Shown: positions 30,983-41,350, counted from the stretch's first letter. The stretch is 64,000 nucleotides of DNA from Dehalococcoidia bacterium (GCA_029936815.1 JAPYRX010000006.1:39182-103181); one strand, 5' to 3'. Made by a program: numbers and translations. Notes: generated by a model not told the origin, from the letters alone.

Positions 30983-31183
30983 TTATCCTCCTCCAACTGC
31001 ACGTACTATATCGACTTTATCATTACTTATTATTTTATTTTTATGCCAGTCAGACTTTTGAATAACTTTTTCATTTACAGCTACAGCTATAGTTTTAGAT
31101 TGTAGCCCTAATATATTCACCAAATCAGTAATAGAAATTGGTGTTTTAATTTTTGTATTTATTTCGTCGTTAATAAATATCAT
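30983..31183 (-). CDS. thiS: Sulfur carrier protein ThiS
   Basis: 66 aa beta-grasp with C-terminal DIVRAVGGG (GG terminus); next to thiE/thiG. Confidence 0.88.
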   Translation of the reverse strand: MIFINDEINTKIKTPISITDLVNILGLQSKTIAVAVNEKVIQKSDWHKNKIISNDKVDIVRAVGGG

Positions 31184-31820
31184 TTTTCTTCATTAAAATA
31201 TTTTTTATAAGAGTAATAATTTTTTTAGGATTTTCTCTTTCAATTATACCTGATTTTATTGCAACTCCATCTGCACCGGCTTTAATTACTTTTGATGTGT
31301 TTTTTTCATTTATTCCACCTATCGCTAAAACAGGGTATATATATTTTTTTTTAATTATTGAAATTTTCTCTGCCCCTACAGGACGAATCCTTGGATGTGA
31401 TTTGGAACTGAAAACGGTACCAAAAATTAAATAATCTGGTGAGTATTCATTAATGCTAGGCATGCTATTTATATGCGTTGATTTTCCTATAACAAGCCTT
31501 TGATCTATTTGTTTGACTATGTCATTTTTCCATTCTGATTCTTTAATATGAATTCCGTCTGCTAAAGACTCATTTGCTAAATTGATATCAGAATTTATAA
31601 TTATATTAGATTTTGGATAGATGTTTTTTATTTTGTTGATGATATTTAATTTTTCTTTGTATTTATTTTTTTGAGTGTCTCTCAATTGAATAATATTTAC
31701 TCCTGATTCGATTGCCATTGATATAAAAATTTCAGCTTTATTTCTATTATCAAAATCTTTATACATATCTACTACTAGCATGAAGTAGTATTCTAAATTG
31801 AATTTATTTTTTTGGTACAT
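31170..31820 (-). CDS. thiE: Thiamine-phosphate synthase
   Basis: NIIQLRDTQ, ADGIHI, LIIGKSTH-type, FGTVFSSKSHP, AIGGINEKN. Confidence 0.85.
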   Translation of the reverse strand: MYQKNKFNLEYYFMLVVDMYKDFDNRNKAEIFISMAIESGVNIIQLRDTQKNKYKEKLNIINKIKNIYPKSNIIINSDINLANESLADGIHIKESEWKNDIVKQIDQRLVIGKSTHINSMPSINEYSPDYLIFGTVFSSKSHPRIRPVGAEKISIIKKKYIYPVLAIGGINEKNTSKVIKAGADGVAIKSGIIERENPKKIITLIKNILMKKNDIY

Positions 31821-32598
31821 TTTTATTTATATCACTATTTGGACTACTTGTGGACCCCTGGTTAATTTTTGGAATTCTTCCAGCTAGAAATGCGTTTCTA
31901 CCTGCTGTAACTCCATATTTGAATGCTTCAGCCATTAAAGTTGGATTTTTAGCTTGTGCTATTGCTGTATTAACCAAAACACAATCTGCACCTAATTCCA
32001 TAGCTAGTGAGGCATCTGATGGCACAGCTAGTCCAGCGTCTACGACTACGGGCACATTGGATTGTTCGATTATTATTTTAATTTCTTCAATTGTATGTAT
32101 TCCGTTTCCTGAACCTATGGAAGAGCCTAATGGCATTACTGTAGCGCAACCTATTGTTTCAAGTTTTTTTGCTAATACTGGATCTGCGTTTATATATGGA
32201 AGGACTGTGAAATTATTCTTAATAAGATAATTCGCAGCTTCAAACGTTTGAACAGGGTCTGGCAACAAATATTTAGAGCCTGGTATAACTTCTAATTTTA
32301 TCCAATTTGTTCCTGTTAATTCTCTAGCAAGTTCGGCAGTGTATATTGCTTCTTTTGTTGTTTTTGCACCTGCAGTATTTGGAAGAAGCGTGTATTTATC
32401 CCAATCAAAGAAATCAAGAATAGATTTTTCTTTAGGGTTTTTCAGATCAAGCCTTCCAATTGCAACAGTAATTATTTCTGCCCCTGATGCTTCTATTGAA
32501 TTTGTCATTTCAAGATCAGATCGATGTCGGCCAGTCCCGATCATCAACCTTGATTTGAATTCTTTGTCTCCAATACTTAAAAGATCTTTGTTTTGCAT
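31804..32598 (-). CDS. thiG: Thiazole synthase
   Basis: SRLMIGTGRH, VAIGRLDL, LLPNTAGAKTTKEAI, PLGSSIGSGNGI, VVVDAGLAVPSDASLAMELGADCVLVNTAIA. Confidence 0.93.
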   Translation of the reverse strand: MQNKDLLSIGDKEFKSRLMIGTGRHRSDLEMTNSIEASGAEIITVAIGRLDLKNPKEKSILDFFDWDKYTLLPNTAGAKTTKEAIYTAELARELTGTNWIKLEVIPGSKYLLPDPVQTFEAANYLIKNNFTVLPYINADPVLAKKLETIGCATVMPLGSSIGSGNGIHTIEEIKIIIEQSNVPVVVDAGLAVPSDASLAMELGADCVLVNTAIAQAKNPTLMAEAFKYGVTAGRNAFLAGRIPKINQGSTSSPNSDINKNVPKK

Positions 32599-32644
32599 AA
32601 CATAATATTAATATTAGAAAATATTTATAATTTTAATTATCTGA

Positions 32645-34000
32645 TTAAAGATCTTTAATCACATTTTCAGTTCGTTCAACCAGATCATCTATTTCATTTT
32701 TGTTAACTGTGATAGGAGGAGCTAATTGTATTCCTATAGGGCTTGGGAGTCCAATCATTTTATATTTATTGTAAAGAGGCCCTAATTTTTTAGCAAGATT
32801 AGGGTACGGCTCTTTTGAATCTTTGTTTTTAACTATTTCTACAGCATTTAGAAGGCCTTTTCCGCCTCTAACGTGACCAACAATATCATACTTGTAAAGT
32901 TCTTCAAGTTTAGACATCAAGTAATCTCCCATTTGTTTGGAATTTTCAACAACATGTTCGTCTTCCATGATTTCCAGGGTTTTTACACCAGCAGCAGTTG
33001 ATGCTGGGTTTCCTCCGAATGTCATTAGATGTGTGAAAGTTTTACTCTCGTCGCCTATAAACGCATCTGAAATTTTCTTTGTTGCAATAGCGCCTCCAAT
33101 TGGAAGGTATCCACTTGTACACGCTTTAGCAAAAGTGATTATATCCGGTGTTACATCCCATTGTTCAATAGCAAACCAAGAGCCTGTTCTTCCAAATCCC
33201 GTAATAACTTCGTCAGAAATCATTAATACTCCATACTTGTCACATATCTCTCTAATCATTTGAAAATAAGCTTTGTTAGGTACATGTATTCCTGTGGCAG
33301 TTGAGATTGGTTCTGCAATGAAAGCAGAAACTGTAGATGGATTGTGGCCTAATATTGCTCTCTCAAGATCTTTAGCATATTCTTCACTAGCTTGCTCTTC
33401 TGATATTGTACTGAATCCATATCTGTAACTATCATAATTTGCAATTTTAACGCTACCTGGCATTAGAGGTTCAAACTCATAAGGCGGTCTCGTTCCACCT
33501 CCCATACTCATAGTCGCGTAAGTTGCTCCATGATATGAATTCCTTCGGCTGATTACTTTGTATCTTGAAGATTCCCCATTGTTAATATGGTACTTTCTAG
33601 CCATTTTAATTGCAGTTTCATTTGCTTCAGCTCCTCCTGAAACAAAAAATACTCTTGAATCTTTGTCAGGTGAATACGATGCGATTTTAGCCGAAAGTTT
33701 TGCTGTAGGAGGGCTAAAAGATCCCATAGGGGTGAAGCTTACTTCTTTCATTTGGGCATACGCTGCATCTGCTATATCAGTTCTTCCATGACCAAGATTA
33801 ACTAGCCAAAGACATGAAGTGGTATCATACCAAGGTTGGTCGTTTTCATCATAAAGCCATATACCTTCACCTTTGGTTATAGTTTTCAATCCTGTTTCTT
33901 CCGATATATCTCCAGCAGGTTTAGCATGAGGCCAAAAATGTTTTTGGGCCATTAATTTAATATCTTCTAACTCTGAACCTGACAATGGTTGTGTTGACAT
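32645..34000 (-). CDS. Class III PLP aminotransferase (omega-aminotransferase)
   Basis: FVSGGAEANETAIKMAR, ISDEVITGFGRTGSWFAIEQWDVTPDIITFAKACTSGYLPIGG. Confidence 0.9.
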   Translation of the reverse strand: MSTQPLSGSELEDIKLMAQKHFWPHAKPAGDISEETGLKTITKGEGIWLYDENDQPWYDTTSCLWLVNLGHGRTDIADAAYAQMKEVSFTPMGSFSPPTAKLSAKIASYSPDKDSRVFFVSGGAEANETAIKMARKYHINNGESSRYKVISRRNSYHGATYATMSMGGGTRPPYEFEPLMPGSVKIANYDSYRYGFSTISEEQASEEYAKDLERAILGHNPSTVSAFIAEPISTATGIHVPNKAYFQMIREICDKYGVLMISDEVITGFGRTGSWFAIEQWDVTPDIITFAKACTSGYLPIGGAIATKKISDAFIGDESKTFTHLMTFGGNPASTAAGVKTLEIMEDEHVVENSKQMGDYLMSKLEELYKYDIVGHVRGGKGLLNAVEIVKNKDSKEPYPNLAKKLGPLYNKYKMIGLPSPIGIQLAPPITVNKNEIDDLVERTENVIKDL

Positions 34001-34022
34001 AATTTAACTCCTATATTTTTAT

Positions 34023-34991
34023 TTATTGATATGTTTCCGTTCTCCAATGTGCATACCTTAAATCAATACCTCGAACAATGTTATGGTACAAACTTTGAAT
34101 TTCTTTTGAAATTTTTCCCGGGTTGTTACCTATACTATATCCGTCAATTTCTCCTATGAATTGAATTTCCCCTCCTGTTCCGCATATTAAAGATTCATCA
34201 GCAACGTAGAATTCTGTTCTGTCTATTTCTCTTTCTTCCACTTCTAATCCCAAATCGTCTTTTGAGAGCTGTATGATTGATTTTCTTGTTATACTGTCTA
34301 GTATGCCGGATGTAACATTTGGAGTTATGAGTTTCTCATCTTTTACCATGAAAACACAAGTGTACGTTGATTCTGCTACTTTTCCTTGAGTATTAAGAAT
34401 TAAAGATTGGTCATAATTATTAAGTCTTGCTTCTTCAGCGACATATCTTGAATTCTGATAATTAGCAATTGTTTTAATTCTTGGAGGCATTACATCATCA
34501 GATATTCTTCGCCATGAGCTAACATTAACATTCAACATATTATTGGAAGTTAGTAATGAGTCAATTGGTTTTGCTGTAATACACATATCTCCTAATCTGT
34601 CACCAGATGCCAAAAATCCCGGGGGGCCATCTCCAAAATATGCCAAAGGTTGCATATAAACATCTTCTTTGTACTTATTTTTTTTGATCAGTTCAATAAT
34701 TATGGATTTTAATTCCTCTATCTCTATTAAAGGATGCATTCTCATCATCTTCATGGATTCCATAAATCTTTTTAAATGCTCATTTAAGTGCAGGATGTAT
34801 ACCTGATCTTCTTCACTATTGTAATAACCTCTGATACCTTCAAATACCATGTTGATTGAGCTCCATCCTAACATTGATATAGGGAAATTAGCATCTTTAA
34901 ATTTCATGAACTCGCCTGATTTCCATACGTAATCCGGTTCAACATTTACTTCAAATGTATTTCTTTTTACATTTTCTACTTTCTTAACCAT
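34023..34991 (-). CDS. Branched-chain amino acid aminotransferase-family (fold IV)
   Basis: INMVFEGIRGYYN, ARLNNYDQSLILNTQGKVAESTYTCVFMVK, TPNVTSGILDSITRKSI. Confidence 0.87.
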   Translation of the reverse strand: MVKKVENVKRNTFEVNVEPDYVWKSGEFMKFKDANFPISMLGWSSINMVFEGIRGYYNSEEDQVYILHLNEHLKRFMESMKMMRMHPLIEIEELKSIIIELIKKNKYKEDVYMQPLAYFGDGPPGFLASGDRLGDMCITAKPIDSLLTSNNMLNVNVSSWRRISDDVMPPRIKTIANYQNSRYVAEEARLNNYDQSLILNTQGKVAESTYTCVFMVKDEKLITPNVTSGILDSITRKSIIQLSKDDLGLEVEEREIDRTEFYVADESLICGTGGEIQFIGEIDGYSIGNNPGKISKEIQSLYHNIVRGIDLRYAHWRTETYQ

Positions 34992-35044
34992 AGTAACGTT
35001 TTAAATTAGAGTAAGAGAAAATAGAATAACATATAAATAGTTTA

Positions 35045-35076
35045 TAATGATATATTTATTAATAAATATATCATTA
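35045..35076. repeat. 32-bp perfect palindrome in a divergent intergenic region
   Basis: TAATGATATATTTATT|AATAAATATATCATTA, between the starts of the fold-IV aminotransferase (-) and rhodanese (+) genes. Confidence 0.97.
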
Positions 35077-35102
35077 GTATCATTAAACATTTGGAGGATT
35101 TT

Positions 35103-35450
35103 GTGACGCCTACAAAAAACGATGGAGAACCATATAACAGAATTAACCCTAAGGAATTAAAAACTCTAATTGAAAAAAGCAATCCTAAAATCATTGATGT
35201 GAGAGAAGTTCACGAATATGATACTGGGCATATTAAATCATCAGAATTAATTCCATTACATACAGTGGAATCTTGGATTTCAAAGAATAATGAAATAAAC
35301 GAAAAAATATATTTTGTATGCCAAATGGGTGTTAGAAGTGCGCTTGCTTGTGAGATAAGCGCAGCTTATGGGATTGATGAAAGTTTCTTGTTTAATTTGG
35401 AAGGAGGAATGAATGAGTGGATTATTAATGGATTTGAGTTGAATAAATAG
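35103..35450 (+). CDS. Rhodanese-like domain protein; start refined to GTG after GGAGG
   Basis: KIIDVREVHEYDTGHIKSSELIPL, YFVCQMGVRSALA, LEGGMNEWI. Confidence 0.88.
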   Translation: MTPTKNDGEPYNRINPKELKTLIEKSNPKIIDVREVHEYDTGHIKSSELIPLHTVESWISKNNEINEKIYFVCQMGVRSALACEISAAYGIDESFLFNLEGGMNEWIINGFELNK

Positions 35451-35460
35451 GAGTTTTAAT

Positions 35461-36417
35461 ATGTCTATAACCGTAGTTGGATCTGTAGCGTATGATACTG
35501 TAACCACATCATTTGGAAGAAGTGAGAGACAATTGGGTGGATCAGCAATATATTTTAGCCTGGCGGCTTCAAAGTTTACAAAAACTTTCCCCGTTGGAGT
35601 TTATGGCAATGATTTCAAGCAATCTGATCTTGAATTATTAGAAAGAAATTCAATTGATATTTCCAATTTAAGGAAAGAAGATGGATTAACGTTTTTTTGG
35701 GAAGGGCTATATGATAATGACGATATTAATAATCGCCAAACTTTAGCCACTGATTTAAATGTTTTTGAAAATTTTGTTCCGACACTGAATAAACCTGCAC
35801 AAAATTCAGAGGTGATTTTTTTAGCAAATATAAACCCCGAATTACAATTTGATGTTTTAGGGATTGCGAAAAATACTAACAGACACTCTTTTGTCGGGCT
35901 TGATACCATGGACCTTTGGATAAACTCTGCAGAAAAATCCTTAAAAAAAGTCATTACAAAATCTGATGTGATTATGATTGATCAATCTGAAGCTAGATTA
36001 TTATCAGGAGAAAACAATTTAAAAAATGCCGGACGTAAAATAATGAATTTAGGAGCGAAATGTGTTGTTATTAAAAAAGGTGAACACGGTGTTTTGATTT
36101 TTATAAATGATCATGAATATGCTCTACCCGGCTATTTAACTAATGATGTAAAAGATCCTACAGGTGCAGGCGATTCTTTTGCCGGTTCGTTTTTTGGATT
36201 TTTAGATAAATGTGCTTCTTACGAATCTAAAGATATATTTCATGCAAGTATTTTTGGAACTATTATTGCTTCGTATACTGTTGAGAATTTTGGTGTAAAA
36301 TCATTATTACTAATTGACGGAGAGATGATATACAAGAGGTATTTAGACTATATGAATCTTATAGGATACAAATATATTTATTCTGAAAATAAATTTAAAG
36401 ATTATTTAAATTTATAA
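35461..36417 (+). CDS. PfkB-family carbohydrate kinase
   Basis: GSVAYDTVTT, LGGSAIYFSLAASKF, VKDPTGAGDSFAGSFFGFL. Confidence 0.85.
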   Translation: MSITVVGSVAYDTVTTSFGRSERQLGGSAIYFSLAASKFTKTFPVGVYGNDFKQSDLELLERNSIDISNLRKEDGLTFFWEGLYDNDDINNRQTLATDLNVFENFVPTLNKPAQNSEVIFLANINPELQFDVLGIAKNTNRHSFVGLDTMDLWINSAEKSLKKVITKSDVIMIDQSEARLLSGENNLKNAGRKIMNLGAKCVVIKKGEHGVLIFINDHEYALPGYLTNDVKDPTGAGDSFAGSFFGFLDKCASYESKDIFHASIFGTIIASYTVENFGVKSLLLIDGEMIYKRYLDYMNLIGYKYIYSENKFKDYLNL

Positions 36418-36451
36418 GAAGAGTTTATAGGTATTCTGTATTCAAATAAAA

Positions 36452-36514
36452 TGTGCTAGAATTACTCGGGTCAATCAATGCATTACTATTTAATAATATT
36501 AATGTAGATTGATT
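36452..36514 (+). promoter_or_regulatory. ahcY-metK leader: extended -10 promoter and structured hairpin
   Basis: TGTGCTAGAAT (36452-36462), then AATCAATGCATTA(36473-36485) pairing with TAATGT-AG-ATTGATT (36500-36514). Confidence 0.5.
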
Positions 36515-36544
36515 TTAAAGCATATTATATAAAAGGTGTTATAA

Positions 36545-37810
36545 ATGACTGAATTAAAATACGATGTTAAAGATTTAAGCCTTGCTGCAGAGGGACTTAG
36601 GAGAATTGAATGGTCTCAAAAAGAAATGCCTGTATTGAACCAAATACACAAAAGATTTATTAAAGAAAAACCATTAAATGGTATGAGGATTGGTGCATGT
36701 TTACATATAACTACTGAAACAGCATACTTGGCTAAGATTTTAAAAGATGGTGGAGCTGAAGTTGCAATGTGTGCGAGTAATCCTTTAAGTACTCAAGATG
36801 ATGTTGCAGCAGCTTTAGTCTCTGAGTATGAGATACCAACGTTTTCTATAAGAGGTGAAGATAATAATACTTACTATGATCATTTGACTAAAGTTTGTGA
36901 TTTTGAACCGAACATGACAATGGATGATGGCGCTGATATGGTTGCTATGATTCATAAGGATCGCACTAAACTCATAGATAATATTTTAGGTGGGAGTGAA
37001 GAAACTACAACGGGAATTATAAGATTAAGGAGCTTGGCTTCTCAAAACAAGTTGATGTATCCTGTTATCGCTGTAAATGACGCTGATACAAAACATTTAT
37101 TTGATAATCGTTATGGCACAGGGCAAAGTACTTTAGATGGAATTACTAGAGCCACAAATATATTATGGGCTGGTAAAACTGTAGTTGTAGCTGGATACGG
37201 ATGGTGTGGAAAAGGTATCGCTAAAAGAGCTGACGGAATGGGATCTAATGTTATAGTAACCGAAGTTGATCCTGTAAGTGCATTAGAAGCGGTAATGGAT
37301 GGATATAGAGTTATGAAAATGGAAGACGCTGCAAAAATTGGAGAGGTTTTTATTACTGTAACTGGTGGTATGAATGCAGTTGGAATTGATGCTATAAAAA
37401 ACCTTAAATCAGGAGCAATAATTGCAAATAGCGGACATTTTAATGTGGAAATAGACATTGAGTCTTTAGAAAAAGAGTCAGATTCAAGTAAACAAATATT
37501 AAATTCTGTAAAACAATATACTTTATATGACGGAAGACAGATTTTCTTATTGGGAGAAGGTAGGTTGATTAATTTGGCAGCAGCAGAAGGACATCCTTCT
37601 GGTGTCATGGATCTTAGTTTTGCTGGCCAAGCGCTTGCTGCTGAGTTCATTCAAAATAATAATACTGAATTGAATAATACAGTACATGCATTACCAGTAG
37701 AATTAGATAAAGAAATAGCTATGTTAAAATTACAGGGAATGAATGTAAGTATAGATGAATTATCTGAAGAACAAGAAAAATATCTTAATAGTTGGGATAT
37801 TGGAACATAA
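36545..37810 (+). CDS. ahcY: S-adenosylhomocysteinase
   Basis: [82 protein letters not shown]. Confidence 0.96.
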   Translation: MTELKYDVKDLSLAAEGLRRIEWSQKEMPVLNQIHKRFIKEKPLNGMRIGACLHITTETAYLAKILKDGGAEVAMCASNPLSTQDDVAAALVSEYEIPTFSIRGEDNNTYYDHLTKVCDFEPNMTMDDGADMVAMIHKDRTKLIDNILGGSEETTTGIIRLRSLASQNKLMYPVIAVNDADTKHLFDNRYGTGQSTLDGITRATNILWAGKTVVVAGYGWCGKGIAKRADGMGSNVIVTEVDPVSALEAVMDGYRVMKMEDAAKIGEVFITVTGGMNAVGIDAIKNLKSGAIIANSGHFNVEIDIESLEKESDSSKQILNSVKQYTLYDGRQIFLLGEGRLINLAAAEGHPSGVMDLSFAGQALAAEFIQNNNTELNNTVHALPVELDKEIAMLKLQGMNVSIDELSEEQEKYLNSWDIGT

Positions 37811-37824
37811 ATCGGAGGTATAAA

Positions 37825-39027
37825 TTGAGTTACGATTTTATAAATGCAGAATCTTATTTATTTACATCGGAATCTGTAACAGAAGGACATCCCGATAAAA
37901 TATGCGATCAAATCTCTGATTCAGTTTTGGATAGTATTTTAGCTATTGATCCAATGGCACGAGTTGCTTGTGAGGTATCTATTACTACAGGACTAGTAGT
38001 TATCATGGGAGAAATAAGTACACATGCATATGTTGATATTCCTTCTGTGGTTAGGAAAGTAATTTCAAATATAGGATTTAATGATCCAATTTTAGGCTTT
38101 GATTCAAAATCTTGTGGCATTATGTTATCAATAAATGAACAATCACAAGATATATCTCAAGGCGTATCTGAATCTTTAGAAAAACGATCTAATGACAATG
38201 ATGAAAAATCAATTATAGGAGCTGGAGATCAAGGTATGATGGTTGGTTTTGCTTGTAAAGAAACTGATGAATTAATGCCTCTACCTATAACTTTGTCTCA
38301 TAAATTAGTACAACAATTATCACAAGTTAGAAATAGTAATGAAATAGACTATCTAAGACCAGATGGTAAATCTCAAGTTACTATTGAATATTCCAACGGC
38401 AGACCTAAAAGAGTGGATACAGTAGTAATAAGTACTCAACATAATCCGGAAGTTGAACAGGAAACTATTAGAGAAGATGTTATAAATAAAGTTATAAATA
38501 AAATTATCCCACAAAATATGGTCGATGATAAAACCAAGTACCATGTGAATCCTTCAGGAAGATTTGTTATTGGAGGACCAACTGGAGACACAGGCCTTAC
38601 TGGACGAAAAATTTTAGTAGATACATACGGAGGTTTTGCAAGACATGGAGGAGGAGCTTTTTCAGGGAAAGATCCTACTAAAGTTGATAGATCCGGCGCA
38701 TACGCGGCAAGATGGGTAGCGAAAAATATTGTTGCAGCTGGTGTAGCTGATTTATGCGAAGTACAACTTGCTTACGCGATTGGTATGGCTGAACCAGTGT
38801 CAATATCAGTTGAAACTTATGGTACAGCTAAATTTTCTTATAATCAGATTATTGAAATAATTAATAAAGTTTTCGATTTAAGACCTGCTGCTATAATTGA
38901 ACAATTGAACTTACGTTCTCCGATATATTATCCTACAAGTTTTTATGGACATTTTGGTAGATTAGATTTAGATTTACCTTGGGAAAAATTAAATAAAGTA
39001 GACGATATAAAAAACCTTATAAAATAA
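37825..39027 (+). CDS. metK: S-adenosylmethionine synthetase; start refined to TTG after ggagg
   Basis: [70 protein letters not shown]. Confidence 0.97.
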   Translation: MSYDFINAESYLFTSESVTEGHPDKICDQISDSVLDSILAIDPMARVACEVSITTGLVVIMGEISTHAYVDIPSVVRKVISNIGFNDPILGFDSKSCGIMLSINEQSQDISQGVSESLEKRSNDNDEKSIIGAGDQGMMVGFACKETDELMPLPITLSHKLVQQLSQVRNSNEIDYLRPDGKSQVTIEYSNGRPKRVDTVVISTQHNPEVEQETIREDVINKVINKIIPQNMVDDKTKYHVNPSGRFVIGGPTGDTGLTGRKILVDTYGGFARHGGGAFSGKDPTKVDRSGAYAARWVAKNIVAAGVADLCEVQLAYAIGMAEPVSISVETYGTAKFSYNQIIEIINKVFDLRPAAIIEQLNLRSPIYYPTSFYGHFGRLDLDLPWEKLNKVDDIKNLIK

Positions 39028-39048
39028 ACAAGGATTCAATTTCATATA

Positions 39049-40470
39049 ATGAAAAAAATCAATTTTGGCACTGATGGTTGGAGAGGTATAATTGCTGATG
39101 ATTTTACTTATGACAATGTAGATTTGTGTGGTTGGGCAATTGTTTCCTATATTAAAGAAAATCTTAAAAACGAAAGAGGAGTAGTATTAGGTTATGATAG
39201 TCGATTCACTTCTAAAGAATCCGCAGATTTATTAGCTACAATTTTTTTAAATTCAGGTATCGACACATATTTGGTGACTGAACCAACTCCTACTCCGGTT
39301 ATAACAAATGAAGTTGTTTCTAGAGGTTTTGATTTAGGGGTGATTATTACCGCAAGTCATAATGACTATAAATGGAATGGAATTAAGTTGCGAAACTCAA
39401 AAGGGATATCATTAACTAAAGAAAACTTAAAATTTATCGAATCAAATATTTCTAATAAAAAAAGAATAGAAATTTCTAAAAATTACACTAAAAATATAAA
39501 AGGATTATTAACACAAATATCTCCTAGACAAGGTTACTTGGACGATTTAAGAGAAAAACTACCAATATCTGGATTACGTAACACAGATATGAAAATATTG
39601 ATTGATAATATGTATGGGACTACATCCGGTTACATAGAAGATTTATTGGATGACGCTGATTCAAGCCCTGTTGTAGATTCATTACACAACTTTAATAATC
39701 CTTTTTTTCCAGGAATTAAAAGACCAGAACCTATAATTGAAAATTTGTCTAGCATGTCTGAGAAAATGAAAAAAGAAAATTATTCAGTAGGATTTGCTTT
39801 TGATTTAGACGGAGATAGAATAGGAGTAGTTGATGAAAATGGAGATATTTTAGAAACTTATGAAATATTCTTATTATTATCATATTATTTTTTAGAGTAC
39901 AAGAAGAAAACTTTACCTATAGCAAAAAGTTTATCTGTAAGTAATACAATTAATAATTTGGCATCTCACTATAATGTCCCTGTTTTGGAAACTCCCGTTG
40001 GATTTAAATATTTAAGTACACATTTATCAAAAAATAGAGTAATGATAGCCGGCGAAGAAAGTGGAGGGTTTGGATTTGACGAATTTAAAGATAGAGATGG
40101 ATTGGTTAGTTGTATTTTGATTTTAGACTTGATAACTATGTCAGGATTAAGTTTGAGCCGTATTTTAGATCAAGTAAAGACAATTAGCGGAGGCACATTT
40201 TTCCATAGACAAGATATTGATTTTAATCCAGATAAAAGAGATGATTTGTTACAATCATTGAAATCCGTTTCTCCAAATCATATTTATGATTTGGGTATTA
40301 GCTACATTGACGAAAAAGATGGCGTTAAATTTTCTTACATTGATGGTAGTTGGATCCTTATTCGTATTTCAGGCACAGAAAATGTTATAAGAATATATGC
40401 GGAATCAACTGATGAGAAAACAATAAAATTAATGACATCAAATCTTCTTTCAAAAATTGTTATTAGGTGA
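39049..40470 (+). CDS. Phosphoglucomutase/phosphomannomutase
   Basis: FGTDGWRGIIADDF, VIITASHNDYKWNGIK, FAFDLDGDRIGVVD, GEESGGFG, RISGTENVIRIYAES. Confidence 0.93.
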   Translation: MKKINFGTDGWRGIIADDFTYDNVDLCGWAIVSYIKENLKNERGVVLGYDSRFTSKESADLLATIFLNSGIDTYLVTEPTPTPVITNEVVSRGFDLGVIITASHNDYKWNGIKLRNSKGISLTKENLKFIESNISNKKRIEISKNYTKNIKGLLTQISPRQGYLDDLREKLPISGLRNTDMKILIDNMYGTTSGYIEDLLDDADSSPVVDSLHNFNNPFFPGIKRPEPIIENLSSMSEKMKKENYSVGFAFDLDGDRIGVVDENGDILETYEIFLLLSYYFLEYKKKTLPIAKSLSVSNTINNLASHYNVPVLETPVGFKYLSTHLSKNRVMIAGEESGGFGFDEFKDRDGLVSCILILDLITMSGLSLSRILDQVKTISGGTFFHRQDIDFNPDKRDDLLQSLKSVSPNHIYDLGISYIDEKDGVKFSYIDGSWILIRISGTENVIRIYAESTDEKTIKLMTSNLLSKIVIR

Positions 40471-41350
40471 TTTTTACTATTTTATAACCTACATTTCCTG
40501 CAGGAGCAGTTACAATTACTGTTTCGTTTTCAGTTTTACCTACTAATGCCTTACCTATTGGTGATTCAACAGATATTTTAGAGATACTTACATCTGCCTC
40601 AGGAGATGCTACCAAGCTTATTTTCACTCTTGTTTTATTGTTTTGGAGTATAGTTACTTTTGATCCGATTTTTGCAATTTTGTTTGTTTTAGAATTTTTC
40701 TTGGTATTTATTATTTCAGACTTTCTCAATGTTTCATCGATAGTTTTTATTTGAGATTCAATTAATCCTTGTTTCTCTCTAGCAGCTTCTAGCGGGGCAT
40801 TTTCTCTGAAATCTTTATCTGCTGCAGCTTTATTTATATCTTCAACCACGTCTTCTCTTTCTTTGAATTTTATCGCTAAGTCACTTACCAAGCTATCATG
40901 ATATTCTTGTGATATTTCTATGATGTCTTCTTCGTGTAATCTAGATTTTAGATTTAAAGATCCAGTTCTACGTCCTTTTTTATTTCTTATATGATTACTT
41001 AAATTTGCATCTGTGAATTTGATTTTTTCATCATTAGAATCTGGGTTATGAAGAAAACTTAAAAAGTCTCTTGCTACTGTTAATTTTTTTGAAGCATTAA
41101 AATTTGAATGTTTTATATTAGTGATTTGTACATATTGCTCTATAAAACTTGGTTCTATTAAATTGAGATTGATATTATCCATATTTAAATCTTCATTGTA
41201 TGATTTGGGTTCTAGACACTCGGAAAGCCATTGGATAAAAGATGAAAGATCATTTTTTATACTTTCTTTCCTAGATTTACGCATTCTATTTGTGTATAAA
41301 TTAACTGCTTTTATAAGATTTTCTGAAGGTTTTGTTTGGCTTTTAGACAT
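40463..41350 (-). CDS. GreA/GreB-family elongation factor with a ~125 aa N-terminal extension resembling a tyrosine-recombinase SAM-like core-binding domain
   Basis: C-terminal GreA: AAADKDFRENAPLEAAREKQGLIE..., ISVESPIGKALVGKTENETVIVTAPAGNVGYKIVKI. N-terminal: AVNLYTNRMRKSRKESIKNDLSSFIQWL...FIEQYVQ...NASKKLTVARDFLSFL. Confidence 0.82.
   Translation of the reverse strand: MSKSQTKPSENLIKAVNLYTNRMRKSRKESIKNDLSSFIQWLSECLEPKSYNEDLNMDNINLNLIEPSFIEQYVQITNIKHSNFNASKKLTVARDFLSFLHNPDSNDEKIKFTDANLSNHIRNKKGRRTGSLNLKSRLHEEDIIEISQEYHDSLVSDLAIKFKEREDVVEDINKAAADKDFRENAPLEAAREKQGLIESQIKTIDETLRKSEIINTKKNSKTNKIAKIGSKVTILQNNKTRVKISLVASPEADVSISKISVESPIGKALVGKTENETVIVTAPAGNVGYKIVKIT

Noticed and set aside
31850-32230. 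Plus-strand ORF of 126 aa opposite thiG
   Set aside because: Shadow ORF; thiG motifs on the opposite strand are clear.
32642-32661. 20-bp palindrome TGATTAAAGATCTTTAATCA at the end of the class III aminotransferase gene
   Set aside because: Arm length 10 is near chance for this composition and there is no U-tract to support a terminator.
37111-37650. Minus-strand ORF of 179 aa opposite ahcY
   Set aside because: Composition looks like a shadow ORF; ahcY on the other strand is unambiguous.
38485-38510. Tandem GTTATAAATAAA repeat in metK
   Set aside because: Two copies only, encoding VINKVINK within a conserved protein; likely ordinary slippage or codon coincidence.
40980-41350. Integrase or phage remnant
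   Set aside because: The SAM-like domain is fused in frame to GreA, lacks a recombinase catalytic domain, and no att-like repeats or phage genes were seen.
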